Below are positions 1-5,097 of a stretch of DNA of 5,097 nt, piece by piece; the stretch's first letter is position 1; the number at the start of each line of letters is the position of its first letter. The stretch spans positions 1-5,097 of the forward strand of contig JAKLHG010000318.1 in the NCBI GenBank assembly GCA_022710255.1, read 5' to 3'. Source of the DNA: Candidatus Hydrogenedentota bacterium. GTDB lineage: Bacteria > Hydrogenedentota > Hydrogenedentia > Hydrogenedentales > CAITNO01. The notes below the pieces were generated by a model. The model worked only from the letters and a program-made list of their open reading frames with translations. It was not told where the DNA came from and did no database searches. The position numbers and the translations under genes are program-made.

Positions 1-950
1 GCGGCTATGCGGACGTGCTGAAGACCGCGGCTATTGCCGGAGCCCTGCTGAAACTTCCTCCTGATGAAATTTGTGTCTGCAGTACGGGCGTTATCGGTGT
101 GCCGATGCCTATGGACAGACTGGAAAAGGGCGTGTGTGCGTGCGTCGCCGCCCTGAGCGATGGCGGGAGTCCGGATGCAGCGCGGGCGATTATGACTACG
201 GACACCAAGCCCAAAGAACTTGCTGTTGAGGTGTCCTGCGGCGGGGGCAGGGTGCGCCTGGGCGGCATTGCCAAAGGCGCGGGCATGATCGCGCCGAATA
301 TGGCGACCATGCTCTGCTTTCTGACCACAGACGCCGCTGTCGCTCCGGCGGACCTGCGGCATTTGCTGTATGCCGCCGCGGAACAGTCCTTCAACTGCAT
401 TTGCGTGGATAATGACATGAGCACAAACGATACCTTGCTCTGCCTTGCGAACGGCGCTTCGGAGACGGTTCCCATCGTGCCGGGCGGCGCGGACTATGCC
501 CGCTTTGGAGAGGCGCTTAATGAACTTTGCAGAGAACTTGCACAGGCGCTGGTACGCGATGGCGAAGGTGCAACCAAGTTTGTGGAAATCGAGGTGACCG
601 GCGCTCCGGACAACGCTGCGGCGCGGCAGATTGCCGCCAGTGTCGCCCGTTCCCAACTGTGCAAGACCGCCTTTTACGGGCAGGATGCCAATTGGGGCCG
701 TATCGCTTGCGCCGCGGGATATGCCGGCGTTGTTTTTGATCCAGTGCTTCTGGATGTTTATATTCAAGGCATTCGCGTGTTGTTGCAGGGATGCCCCGTG
801 TCCTATGAAGAGGCGGAAATACAGGCGCGTATGCGGGCGCCTGAACTGCGCGTGCGGCTTGAATTGAATTCCGGCGGGGGGCACGCCACCTTCTGGACTT
901 CCGATTTAAGTGTGGAGTATGTCACTATAAATGCCGATTATCGCACCTGA
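1..950 (+). CDS. argJ: ArgJ, bifunctional ornithine acetyltransferase / N-acetylglutamate synthase (5' partial)
   Basis: ArgJ moves the acetyl group from N-acetylornithine to glutamate, closing the cyclic arginine pathway in the cytoplasm; some members also use acetyl-CoA. The frame is open from base 3 and gives 315 codons against roughly 400 for the family, so the N-terminal quarter lies upstream. The GTG at base 15 is internal, because the residues before it are also in frame and no start is needed there. Visible family motifs are STGVIG with the oxyanion-hole Thr-Gly (Thr at 84-86), KGAGMIAPNMATML with the autocleavage site before the nucleophilic Thr (306-308), STNDT, YGQDANWGRI, and the closing VTINADY block typical of the C-terminus. 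The C-terminal end therefore looks complete. The protein is unusually rich in cysteine (13 residues, including three CxC pairs). argB follows directly. The family call is firm; whether it is mono- or bifunctional cannot be read from the sequence. Confidence 0.96.
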   Translation, partial: GYADVLKTAAIAGALLKLPPDEICVCSTGVIGVPMPMDRLEKGVCACVAALSDGGSPDAARAIMTTDTKPKELAVEVSCGGGRVRLGGIAKGAGMIAPNMATMLCFLTTDAAVAPADLRHLLYAAAEQSFNCICVDNDMSTNDTLLCLANGASETVPIVPGGADYARFGEALNELCRELAQALVRDGEGATKFVEIEVTGAPDNAAARQIAASVARSQLCKTAFYGQDANWGRIACAAGYAGVVFDPVLLDVYIQGIRVLLQGCPVSYEEAEIQARMRAPELRVRLELNSGGGHATFWTSDLSVEYVTINADYRT

Positions 951-958
951 ACTTCGGC

Positions 959-963
959 GGGGA
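959..963 (+). promoter_or_regulatory. Shine-Dalgarno site for argB
   Basis: GGGGA lies 9 bases before the ATG at 973. The alternative in-frame ATG at 931 has only a GGAG 13 bases upstream (914-917). Spacing therefore favours 973, in agreement with the family's usual N-terminus. Confidence 0.6.
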
Positions 964-972
964 AACCACCAG

Positions 973-1866
973 ATGCAAAAATTTATTGAAAAGGCGGCTG
1001 TACTGATAGAGGCGCTGCCATACATACGGCAATTTTTCGGCAAGACCGTCGTCATCAAATACGGCGGCGCCGCCATGCTTGATCCCGTGTTACGCGCCTG
1101 TACCGCCCAGGATATTGTGCTGATGCGTTACGTGGGCATGAATCCTATTGTAGTACATGGCGGCGGGCCGGCCATCAACGCCATGCTTAAAAAACTGAGT
1201 ATTACGTCGAAGTTTACGGCCCAGGGGTTGCGTATTACCGACGGCGCGACCATGGAAGTGGTCGAAATGATGCTGGCCGGCTCCGTTAACAAGGATATCG
1301 TCAATCTGCTTAATAATGCCGGAGGCGAGGCCGTCGGCCTGTGCGGCAAAGATGGGCGCTTCCTATGCGCGCGTAAAGTCACTTCCGAGGACGGTGAAGA
1401 TATCGGGCAGGTGGGCGAGATTACCTCCGTTAATCCGAAAGTGCTTCATGTTCTGTGCCAGAGCGGAATTATTCCCGTCATTGCGCCCATAGCCACGGAT
1501 GCCGACGGCGGATCGTGGAATGTCAACGCGGATACGGCGGCGGGCGATGTCGCTTCCGCTGTGAAAGCGGAAAAACTTGTGTTTTTAACGGATACCCCGG
1601 GATTGCTTCGTGATGTTAACGATACGGAGTCTCTTATTCATCGTGTCCATTCCCATGATATCGAACGGCTCAAGAAACAGGGTATTATCGCCGGGGGCAT
1701 GGTGCCCAAAATTGACGCTTGCCTGAAGGCGCTTGCGGCGGGTGTAGGCCGTACGCATATTATTGACGGCCGCGTTCCTCACAGTATGTTGCTCGAAGTA
1801 TTCACCGATAAAGGTTTGGGAACCCTGGTAAGCCAGGATGTGCCCGAAGGTGTGGAAGGAGTCTAA
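973..1866 (+). CDS. argB: ArgB, acetylglutamate kinase, arginine-inhibited type
   Basis: ArgB phosphorylates N-acetylglutamate with ATP, the second step of arginine synthesis and usually its control point. The 297 residues match the family. Seen in order: an N-terminal helix with LPYIRQF (about 2-21), the catalytic-lysine loop KYGG (Lys29), HGGGP (62-66), the substrate-binding GLRITDG (Arg87), NVNADTAAGD (183-192, Asp187), FLTDTPG and GGMVPK (Lys246). The extra N-terminal helix and the C-terminal block HIIDGRVPH...LLEVFT.KGLGT (262-284) are known marks of the hexameric kinases inhibited by arginine, so feedback inhibition is inferred. The frame is open back to an ATG at 931 that overlaps argJ by 20 bases. 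I chose 973 because its product begins MQKFIEKA as homologues do and it has the better ribosome binding site. The usual GGNAM loop reads GGAAM here. The stop is one base from the next gene. Confidence 0.95.
   Translation: MQKFIEKAAVLIEALPYIRQFFGKTVVIKYGGAAMLDPVLRACTAQDIVLMRYVGMNPIVVHGGGPAINAMLKKLSITSKFTAQGLRITDGATMEVVEMMLAGSVNKDIVNLLNNAGGEAVGLCGKDGRFLCARKVTSEDGEDIGQVGEITSVNPKVLHVLCQSGIIPVIAPIATDADGGSWNVNADTAAGDVASAVKAEKLVFLTDTPGLLRDVNDTESLIHRVHSHDIERLKKQGIIAGGMVPKIDACLKALAAGVGRTHIIDGRVPHSMLLEVFTDKGLGTLVSQDVPEGVEGV
1854..1861 (+). promoter_or_regulatory. Strong Shine-Dalgarno site for the exbB-like gene
   Basis: GGAAGGAG sits 6 bases before the ATG at 1868, inside the last codons of argB. It decides the start at 1868 over an in-frame ATG at 1838 that lies within argB and has no comparable site. 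It also allows strong initiation independent of argB translation. Confidence 0.8.
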
Positions 1867-1867
1867 C

Positions 1868-2506
1868 ATGGACGATTATTTTCTGGTCGACATTATCATC
1901 AAGGGCGGTATCCTGATGTGGCCCATTATGCTCTGTTCCGTCATCGGGCTGGCCATCATCATTGAACGCATCTTCGCGTTGCGCCGCGCGAGCATCGACA
2001 CCCGCGAATTCATGGACGTGATGCGGCAGATGCTGCGGCAGAACCGCATTCGCGAAGCCATCGAAATTTGTGAAGAGACGCAGGTGCCGGTGGCGCGGAT
2101 TATGAAAGCGGGCATTTTGAAACACAACCGCAGCAAGGAGGATATCCGGGAGGCCCTGGAGGATGCGGGACGGTTCGAAATACCGCGGCTGGAACGGTAC
2201 CTGTCCGCCCTGGCAACCTGCTCCAACATCGCTCCATTGCTGGGATTGCTCGGCACGGTTCAGGGGCTCATCAAGGCCTTCGCCCAGATTCAACTCAAAG
2301 GGGGACAGGTGAAGCCGAGCGATCTCGCCGAAGGTGTGGGCAACGCCCTTATCACGACTGCGGCCGGATTGACGGTGGCCATTCCCATCATCGTGATCTA
2401 TAACTATTTTGTCACCCGTGTGGACGGCATGGTACTGGAAATGGAAATGAGCTCTTCCGAGTTGATTGAACTGCTGACCCGTCATCATGGGGAGCGTGAG
2501 ATTTGA
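1868..2506 (+). CDS. exbB: MotA/TolQ/ExbB-family proton channel protein (ExbB-like)
   Basis: This inner-membrane protein would form the multimeric channel that, with the ExbD partner, turns the proton gradient into work on a TonB- or TolA-type protein. The 212 residues show the three-helix family layout: TM1 about 14-33 (with MWPIMLCSVIGLAIIIER), a long charged cytoplasmic segment (about 35-108), TM2 about 112-137 and TM3 about 157-182, then a short tail. The core family motif APLLGLLGTVQGLIKAF (122-138) includes Thr130, matching E. coli ExbB Thr148. ALITTAAGL...AIP (160-173) includes Thr164, matching Thr181. The position matching the pore Glu176 of E. coli ExbB is Asn159 here, while a Glu sits four residues earlier (Glu155). 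One base separates it from argB and three from the ExbD-like gene. TolQ is the alternative name; the next-but-one gene looks more TonB-like than TolA-like, but the subfamily is not certain. Confidence 0.93.
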   Translation: MDDYFLVDIIIKGGILMWPIMLCSVIGLAIIIERIFALRRASIDTREFMDVMRQMLRQNRIREAIEICEETQVPVARIMKAGILKHNRSKEDIREALEDAGRFEIPRLERYLSALATCSNIAPLLGLLGTVQGLIKAFAQIQLKGGQVKPSDLAEGVGNALITTAAGLTVAIPIIVIYNYFVTRVDGMVLEMEMSSSELIELLTRHHGEREI

Positions 2507-2509
2507 CCT

Positions 2510-2950
2510 ATGAAATTCAGGAGAACCAGTGAACGTAAAATTCATGCCACGATTGATTCGACGCCGCTAATCGACGTCGTTTTTCAATTGCTCATATTCT
2601 TTATGTTGACCTCCAGTTTTGTCGTGCATACGTCCGTTCCCGTGGAGTTGTCCGAAGCGGAGGGTGCCAGCGAACTGGATAACAAGGAAATGTCGATTAC
2701 CCTCGTATACGGGACGGGCGGACCGGAGGATGGCGGCGAAGTCTACATCAACGAGGTGCCCATTACGAACTGGACTCAACTTACACGTTCCATGGCGGAG
2801 TTGCGTGATACGGACCCGGAGGCATTGGTTCTGATCCGTCCCGATGCGCGGGTGCCCACGGAGCGGTTGGTAAAAGTCCTGGGATTCGCGAACAGCGTCG
2901 GCATCAAGCATTACGGTATCGCTGCCATTCAGCCTTCGGAAACACCCTGA
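2510..2950 (+). CDS. exbD: ExbD/TolR-family biopolymer transport subunit
   Basis: This is the partner subunit of the ExbB-type channel, placed with a short cytoplasmic N-terminus, one membrane helix inside the channel and a periplasmic domain. The 146 residues are standard length. The basic N-terminal stretch (about 1-12) is followed by STPLIDVVFQLLIFFMLTSS (17-36). Asp22 (bases 2573-2575) is the conserved proton-carrying aspartate of the family (Asp25 in E. coli ExbD, Asp23 in TolR). The periplasmic part (about 45-142) has the family rhythm: a strand MSITLVY, a GEVYINEVPI strand-turn, a helix TQLTRSMAELR, the ALVLIRPDARVPTERLVKVL block, and a final IKHYGIAAI strand. The start at ATG 2510 is three bases after the previous stop; the nearest purine-rich stretch (GTGAG, 2496-2500) is weak, so translation is probably coupled to the gene before. 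Only one ExbD-type gene is present. Confidence 0.93.
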   Translation: MKFRRTSERKIHATIDSTPLIDVVFQLLIFFMLTSSFVVHTSVPVELSEAEGASELDNKEMSITLVYGTGGPEDGGEVYINEVPITNWTQLTRSMAELRDTDPEALVLIRPDARVPTERLVKVLGFANSVGIKHYGIAAIQPSETP

Positions 2951-2951
2951 C

Positions 2952-3854
2952 ATGAGGTTTTCCGGTTCCATGTCTTCCACTGGCCGGAATAAGGGGTGCG
3001 AGGAGAAGTCCAGAGGACCCTTCTTATTGGGGCGCTTGCGCTCGCGCATGACGGTTGCGCTCCTTGTTTCCCTGTTTTTGCACCTGTCCATGATTACGGT
3101 GTTCCGGATTGTGCTTGTCCTTCCCCGGGAGAGGATTGAATTTTATGAGATGCGCATTGTCTCTACCGTTGATGAATCGGAGGCTCCGTCGATGGTGGAG
3201 AATGCGTCGGCCACGGCACCGGATGCTCTCGCGCTTGGGGGCGCCTCCTTGTATGAAGACGTGCCCGATGTGGAACTGCCGGTAATCGAATTTGCAGAAC
3301 TTGAACGGCTGCGCATCCGGTATGGTGCGACGGAACCCGCAGAGGGCGGCGGCCGCGTCTTTGAAGATTATGTTCCCACGGACAGTTGGGCGCGGTTCGG
3401 CGGCGAACTGCAGCGTCTGGGCAGAACCTTACGCGAACTCGCGCTGCCGGGAGAGGAAGAAAAGCCTGTTGTTGTGGAACCTGTCGAGAGGCGCGTTTTA
3501 CGGCATCGGCCGGCGGAGGGATTCGAAGCGTATATTGAATGGAGCGGGCCGCCACAGGACCGGGAACTGCTTTTCGCGCCGCCCATGAAAGTATTATGGC
3601 AAGTGGCTCCGGGCGAACTTGCGCAGCCTCTGGAAATCGTATTCAAGGTGAATGCGGGCGGACGTGTCGTCAATGTATGGAGCCCGCGGCTGGATGATTC
3701 GGGTGTGATGGAAGAAGTCCAGATGACCGTGTTGCAGTATCGGTTTGCGCCACTGTCGGAAACCAGGGAGGAGGACTATTCCCAGGAGGCCATGGCAGAG
3801 TCTGCGGAGCAGTCCGGGGTATTGTATATCAGTGCGGTGGGAGGCGGATTATGA
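2952..3854 (+). CDS. Divergent TonB-like energy transducer, single N-terminal membrane anchor
   Basis: This protein probably carries energy from the ExbB-ExbD complex across the periplasm to outer-membrane receptors. Seen in its 300 residues: a basic cytoplasmic head (1-33), one hydrophobic helix (about 34-57) and a long periplasmic part. The helix contains SLFLH, a SxxxH motif (Ser40, His44) like Ser16/His20 of E. coli TonB. Residues 190-300 resemble a TonB-type C-terminal domain: WSGPPQDRELLF, LEIVFKVNAGGRVVNVWSP (227-245), a helix with VQMTVLQ, and YRFAPL (263-268). The middle region (about 70-190) is Glu- and Ala-rich and lacks the Pro-Glu/Pro-Lys repeats usual in TonB. The ATG at 2952 is one base after the exbD stop and is preferred; ATG at 2970 or 3048 is possible, though 3048 would remove the basic head. 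Position after exbB-exbD supports the role. The alternative is a TolA-like or TonB_C-containing protein of another use. Confidence 0.72.
   Translation: MRFSGSMSSTGRNKGCEEKSRGPFLLGRLRSRMTVALLVSLFLHLSMITVFRIVLVLPRERIEFYEMRIVSTVDESEAPSMVENASATAPDALALGGASLYEDVPDVELPVIEFAELERLRIRYGATEPAEGGGRVFEDYVPTDSWARFGGELQRLGRTLRELALPGEEEKPVVVEPVERRVLRHRPAEGFEAYIEWSGPPQDRELLFAPPMKVLWQVAPGELAQPLEIVFKVNAGGRVVNVWSPRLDDSGVMEEVQMTVLQYRFAPLSETREEDYSQEAMAESAEQSGVLYISAVGGGL
3839..3844 (+). promoter_or_regulatory. Shine-Dalgarno site for the zinc-ribbon gene
   Basis: GGGAGG ends 6 bases before the ATG at 3851 and lies within the last codons of the TonB-like gene. Together with the ATGA overlap (3851-3854) it supports a genuine small gene translated by coupled re-initiation. 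Confidence 0.65.
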
Positions 3855-4231
3855 TAGAAATCACGCTAACTACCGCCGTGCTCCTCTATGGCGCGCTCAT
3901 TCTTTCCGCGTTCTTGCTGTTGTATCTGCTGAGTGAGCTTCGCGCCAGGCATGTATATCGGGTTCTTGAAAAGCAGTTCATGTGGCGGTGTGCCTTCTGC
4001 GGATTCTTGTATCTGGACGAGAACGCCGCTGTAATTTCAAAGTGTCCCCGCTGTGAAAGTTTCAATACCATGGAGGACGCTCTGGACAAGGCCGTGAGTA
4101 AGGCCCGTCAAGTGGTCGTGGATAGTGGCGCGGAGAGGGTTCAAGAGGAACCCGGGGCGGTACCAAGGCGCAATTCCGCCCGGCGGAAACGGCCCGGACA
4201 AACCCGGCGCGGGCCCAGAAGAAGGCGGTAA
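3851..4231 (+). CDS. Small membrane protein with zinc ribbon and Arg-rich tail, function unknown
   Basis: I do not recognise this 126-residue protein. It begins with one hydrophobic helix (about 8-28), followed by a basic stretch RARHVYR, which by the positive-inside rule puts the C-terminal part in the cytoplasm. Residues 44-72 form a zinc ribbon: Cys47-x2-Cys50, a 14-residue spacer, then Cys65-x2-Cys68, in the setting WRCAFCG...KCPRCESFN, a common rubredoxin/zinc-ribbon style knuckle pair. A short helical stretch (73-92) follows. The last 22 residues are very rich in Arg, with few acidic residues, and look disordered. The start overlaps the stop of the TonB-like gene by four bases (ATGA) with a good ribosome binding site, so it is probably translated with it. 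A structural or regulatory part linked to the Ton-type complex is possible, as is a chance operon neighbour; the sequence does not decide. Confidence 0.82.
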   Translation: MIEITLTTAVLLYGALILSAFLLLYLLSELRARHVYRVLEKQFMWRCAFCGFLYLDENAAVISKCPRCESFNTMEDALDKAVSKARQVVVDSGAERVQEEPGAVPRRNSARRKRPGQTRRGPRRRR

Positions 4232-4240
4232 TCAATTACA

Positions 4241-4246
4241 GGGGAG
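4241..4246 (+). promoter_or_regulatory. Shine-Dalgarno site for the SGNH-hydrolase gene
   Basis: GGGGAG lies 10 bases before the ATG at 4257 in the 25-base gap after the zinc-ribbon gene. It supports 4257 as the start, which also supplies the hydrophobic N-terminal segment. Confidence 0.55.
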
Positions 4247-4256
4247 TCTGGTTCCC

Positions 4257-5097
4257 ATGCCTGGAAAAGTGCTGGCGTCAATCATCTTGCTCTTGCTCGG
4301 TTGCCTGGCGGCGGCCGCGCTCAGCGAATGCTTGGTGCGGTGGCTGGCGCCGCAACAGGAGACGCCCCGCTGGTTCGAGGAAGACGAACGCTACGCCTAT
4401 CGCCTGAAAAAGAACTATCACCAGCAACTGGCGTATCCCGGCGCCGGGTTTGTTATGGATGTGCGCACAAATGCCTTCGGCCTGCGGGACCGGGAATGGG
4501 ACACTGGCTCGGAAAATCCCTGTACCAACATCCTTATGCTGGGCGATTCCTTTATTTTCGGCTATGGTATTAACGTGGAGGACCGTTTTGACACGCGTCT
4601 GGCGGCATTGCTTGAGGGGAAGGACAGCCGGTATTGTTTGTTCAACGCCGGCGTGCCCGGTTGGGGCACGGTTCAGGAAACCCGTTTCGCCCGTGACCAC
4701 TTCGATATTTTTGATCCCGACATTCTTGTGCTGGCCTTCTGCGGCAATGATCCCTCCGATGATACCCAGTTTCTCCAAGGGGAGATGGTCTTCAAAGAAA
4801 AAGGGTTGGGCAATTTTCCGGGAAAATCATGGCTGCGCGCCCATTCCCATCTCTATCGTTTTGTACTGCATCATACCACGGTAGTGCGTCGTGCACTGTT
4901 CATCAAAGCCAAACAATCCGGCAAAGAGACGGTCCATGTGGACGCGCAAAGCGCCGGCGTGATGAATGATAGCGAATGGGAACGCACGCTGAATATCCTG
5001 CGTGACTTTTACAAGGAATTTCGGGCATTCAACCCTTCGGGTAGGATGATTCTCCTGGCAACCAATCCGGAAGACTCTGGGATTCGTGACCACCTGC
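4257..5097 (+). CDS. Membrane-anchored or exported SGNH/GDSL-family hydrolase (3' partial)
   Basis: The frame runs open from ATG 4257 through the window end, giving 280 codons; the C-terminus lies beyond. SGNH hydrolases are mostly esterases, lipases or carbohydrate O-acetyl esterases or transferases using a serine nucleophile. Seen: a hydrophobic N-terminus (about 5-21), then a segment YRLKKNYHQQLAYPG...TNAFGLRDREW (48-81) often found ahead of this domain. Next come block I MLGDSFIFGYGI (94-105, nucleophile Ser98), block II FNAGVPGWGT (129-138), and block III with CGND (162-165, Asn164). The block V Asp-x-x-His is not reached, so catalytic completeness cannot be judged. The N-terminus could be a signal anchor, or a lipoprotein signal with LLGC (Cys16), although Leu at -2 is atypical. 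The substrate is unknown; modification of an envelope or exported polysaccharide would fit an extracytoplasmic enzyme. Its link with the Ton-type genes rests on position only. Confidence 0.85.
   Translation, partial: MPGKVLASIILLLLGCLAAAALSECLVRWLAPQQETPRWFEEDERYAYRLKKNYHQQLAYPGAGFVMDVRTNAFGLRDREWDTGSENPCTNILMLGDSFIFGYGINVEDRFDTRLAALLEGKDSRYCLFNAGVPGWGTVQETRFARDHFDIFDPDILVLAFCGNDPSDDTQFLQGEMVFKEKGLGNFPGKSWLRAHSHLYRFVLHHTTVVRRALFIKAKQSGKETVHVDAQSAGVMNDSEWERTLNILRDFYKEFRAFNPSGRMILLATNPEDSGIRDHL

Noticed and set aside
931..972. Upstream ATG extending ArgB by 14 residues and overlapping argJ
   Set aside because: The extra residues are not typical of the family, and the ribosome binding site is better placed for 973; the overlap start stays possible but second best.
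1554..1572. Perfect 7-base stem (TTCCGCT / AGCGGAA) with a 5-base loop, followed after 9 bases by a T run
   Set aside because: It sits in conserved argB coding sequence and the T run does not abut the stem, so a terminator is unlikely; chance is the simpler explanation.
1838..1867. Upstream in-frame ATG extending the exbB-like protein by 10 residues
   Set aside because: It lies inside argB, while GGAAGGAG stands 6 bases before the ATG at 1868 and the product then begins like family members.
1846..2338. Twelve-base match CCGAAGGTGTGG at about 1845 and again at about 2328
   Set aside because: Two copies only, coding in different genes and contexts, with no extension on either side; read as coincidence.
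1802..2545. Long minus-strand open frame (247 codons) opposite the exbB-like gene
   Set aside because: It mirrors a well-supported membrane gene, has a His/Gln/Asp-rich composition with no family motif, and crosses two gene junctions. It is a shadow of codon bias.
4174..4188. Six-base stem TTCCGC / GCGGAA with CCG loop, and a nearby CCCG/CGGG stem at 4203-4213
   Set aside because: Both lie in the GC-rich, Arg-coding tail of the zinc-ribbon gene without a following T run; such small hairpins are expected in that composition.
4242..4256. Short GGGA / TCCC hairpin that could cover the ribosome binding site of the SGNH gene
   Set aside because: Only four base pairs around a 7-base loop, too weak to claim translational control.
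4278..4778. Minus-strand open frame of 166 codons opposite the SGNH hydrolase
   Set aside because: The plus-strand frame shows all expected SGNH blocks over the same bases; the reverse frame shows no recognisable domain.
4450..4884. Plus-strand frame of 144 codons overlapping the SGNH gene in another register
   Set aside because: It lies wholly inside the SGNH reading frame, lacks a ribosome binding site I would trust, and has the Cys/Pro/Trp-rich look of an out-of-frame product.

Overview
The window holds seven protein genes, all on the plus strand, packed head to tail with junctions from a 4-base overlap to about 25 bases. The first gene has lost its 5' end and the last its 3' end to the window edges. 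No RNA gene, insertion sequence, CRISPR array, attachment site or convincing terminator is visible, and no non-coding stretch exceeds about 30 bases. No internal promoter can be supported. The simplest reading is one long transcription unit that starts upstream and continues downstream.

Bases 1-1866 carry arginine biosynthesis genes. argJ (5' truncated; ornithine acetyltransferase / N-acetylglutamate synthase) is followed by argB (N-acetylglutamate kinase). ArgJ regenerates N-acetylglutamate from acetylornithine and ArgB phosphorylates it, so the pair runs the cyclic, acetyl-recycling form of the pathway. ArgB has the N-terminal helix and C-terminal signature of the arginine-inhibited class.

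Bases 1868-3854 encode a three-part energy-transduction system of the inner membrane: an ExbB/TolQ-type channel protein, an ExbD/TolR-type subunit with its membrane aspartate, and a divergent TonB-like transducer with one N-terminal anchor and a SxxxH motif. Bases 3851-4231 follow with a 4-base overlap and encode a small unrecognised membrane protein with a CxxC...CxxC zinc ribbon and a very basic tail. From 4257 to the window end lies the first 280 codons of a membrane-anchored or exported SGNH/GDSL-type hydrolase.

The ExbB-ExbD-TonB set implies a cell with an outer membrane. Base composition is moderately GC-rich and looks even across all genes, so nothing suggests recent transfer of one part. 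The divergent TonB-like protein, the linked zinc-ribbon protein and the SGNH protein fit an uncultured or little-studied diderm lineage (PVC-like or Hydrogenedentes-like groups come to mind), but that placement is a weak inference. The points most worth a second look are an Asn in place of the usual pore Glu in the ExbB homologue, the small zinc-ribbon protein coupled to the TonB-like gene, the TonB-like protein without a proline-rich spacer, three CxC pairs in ArgJ, and the joining of arginine and Ton-type genes.
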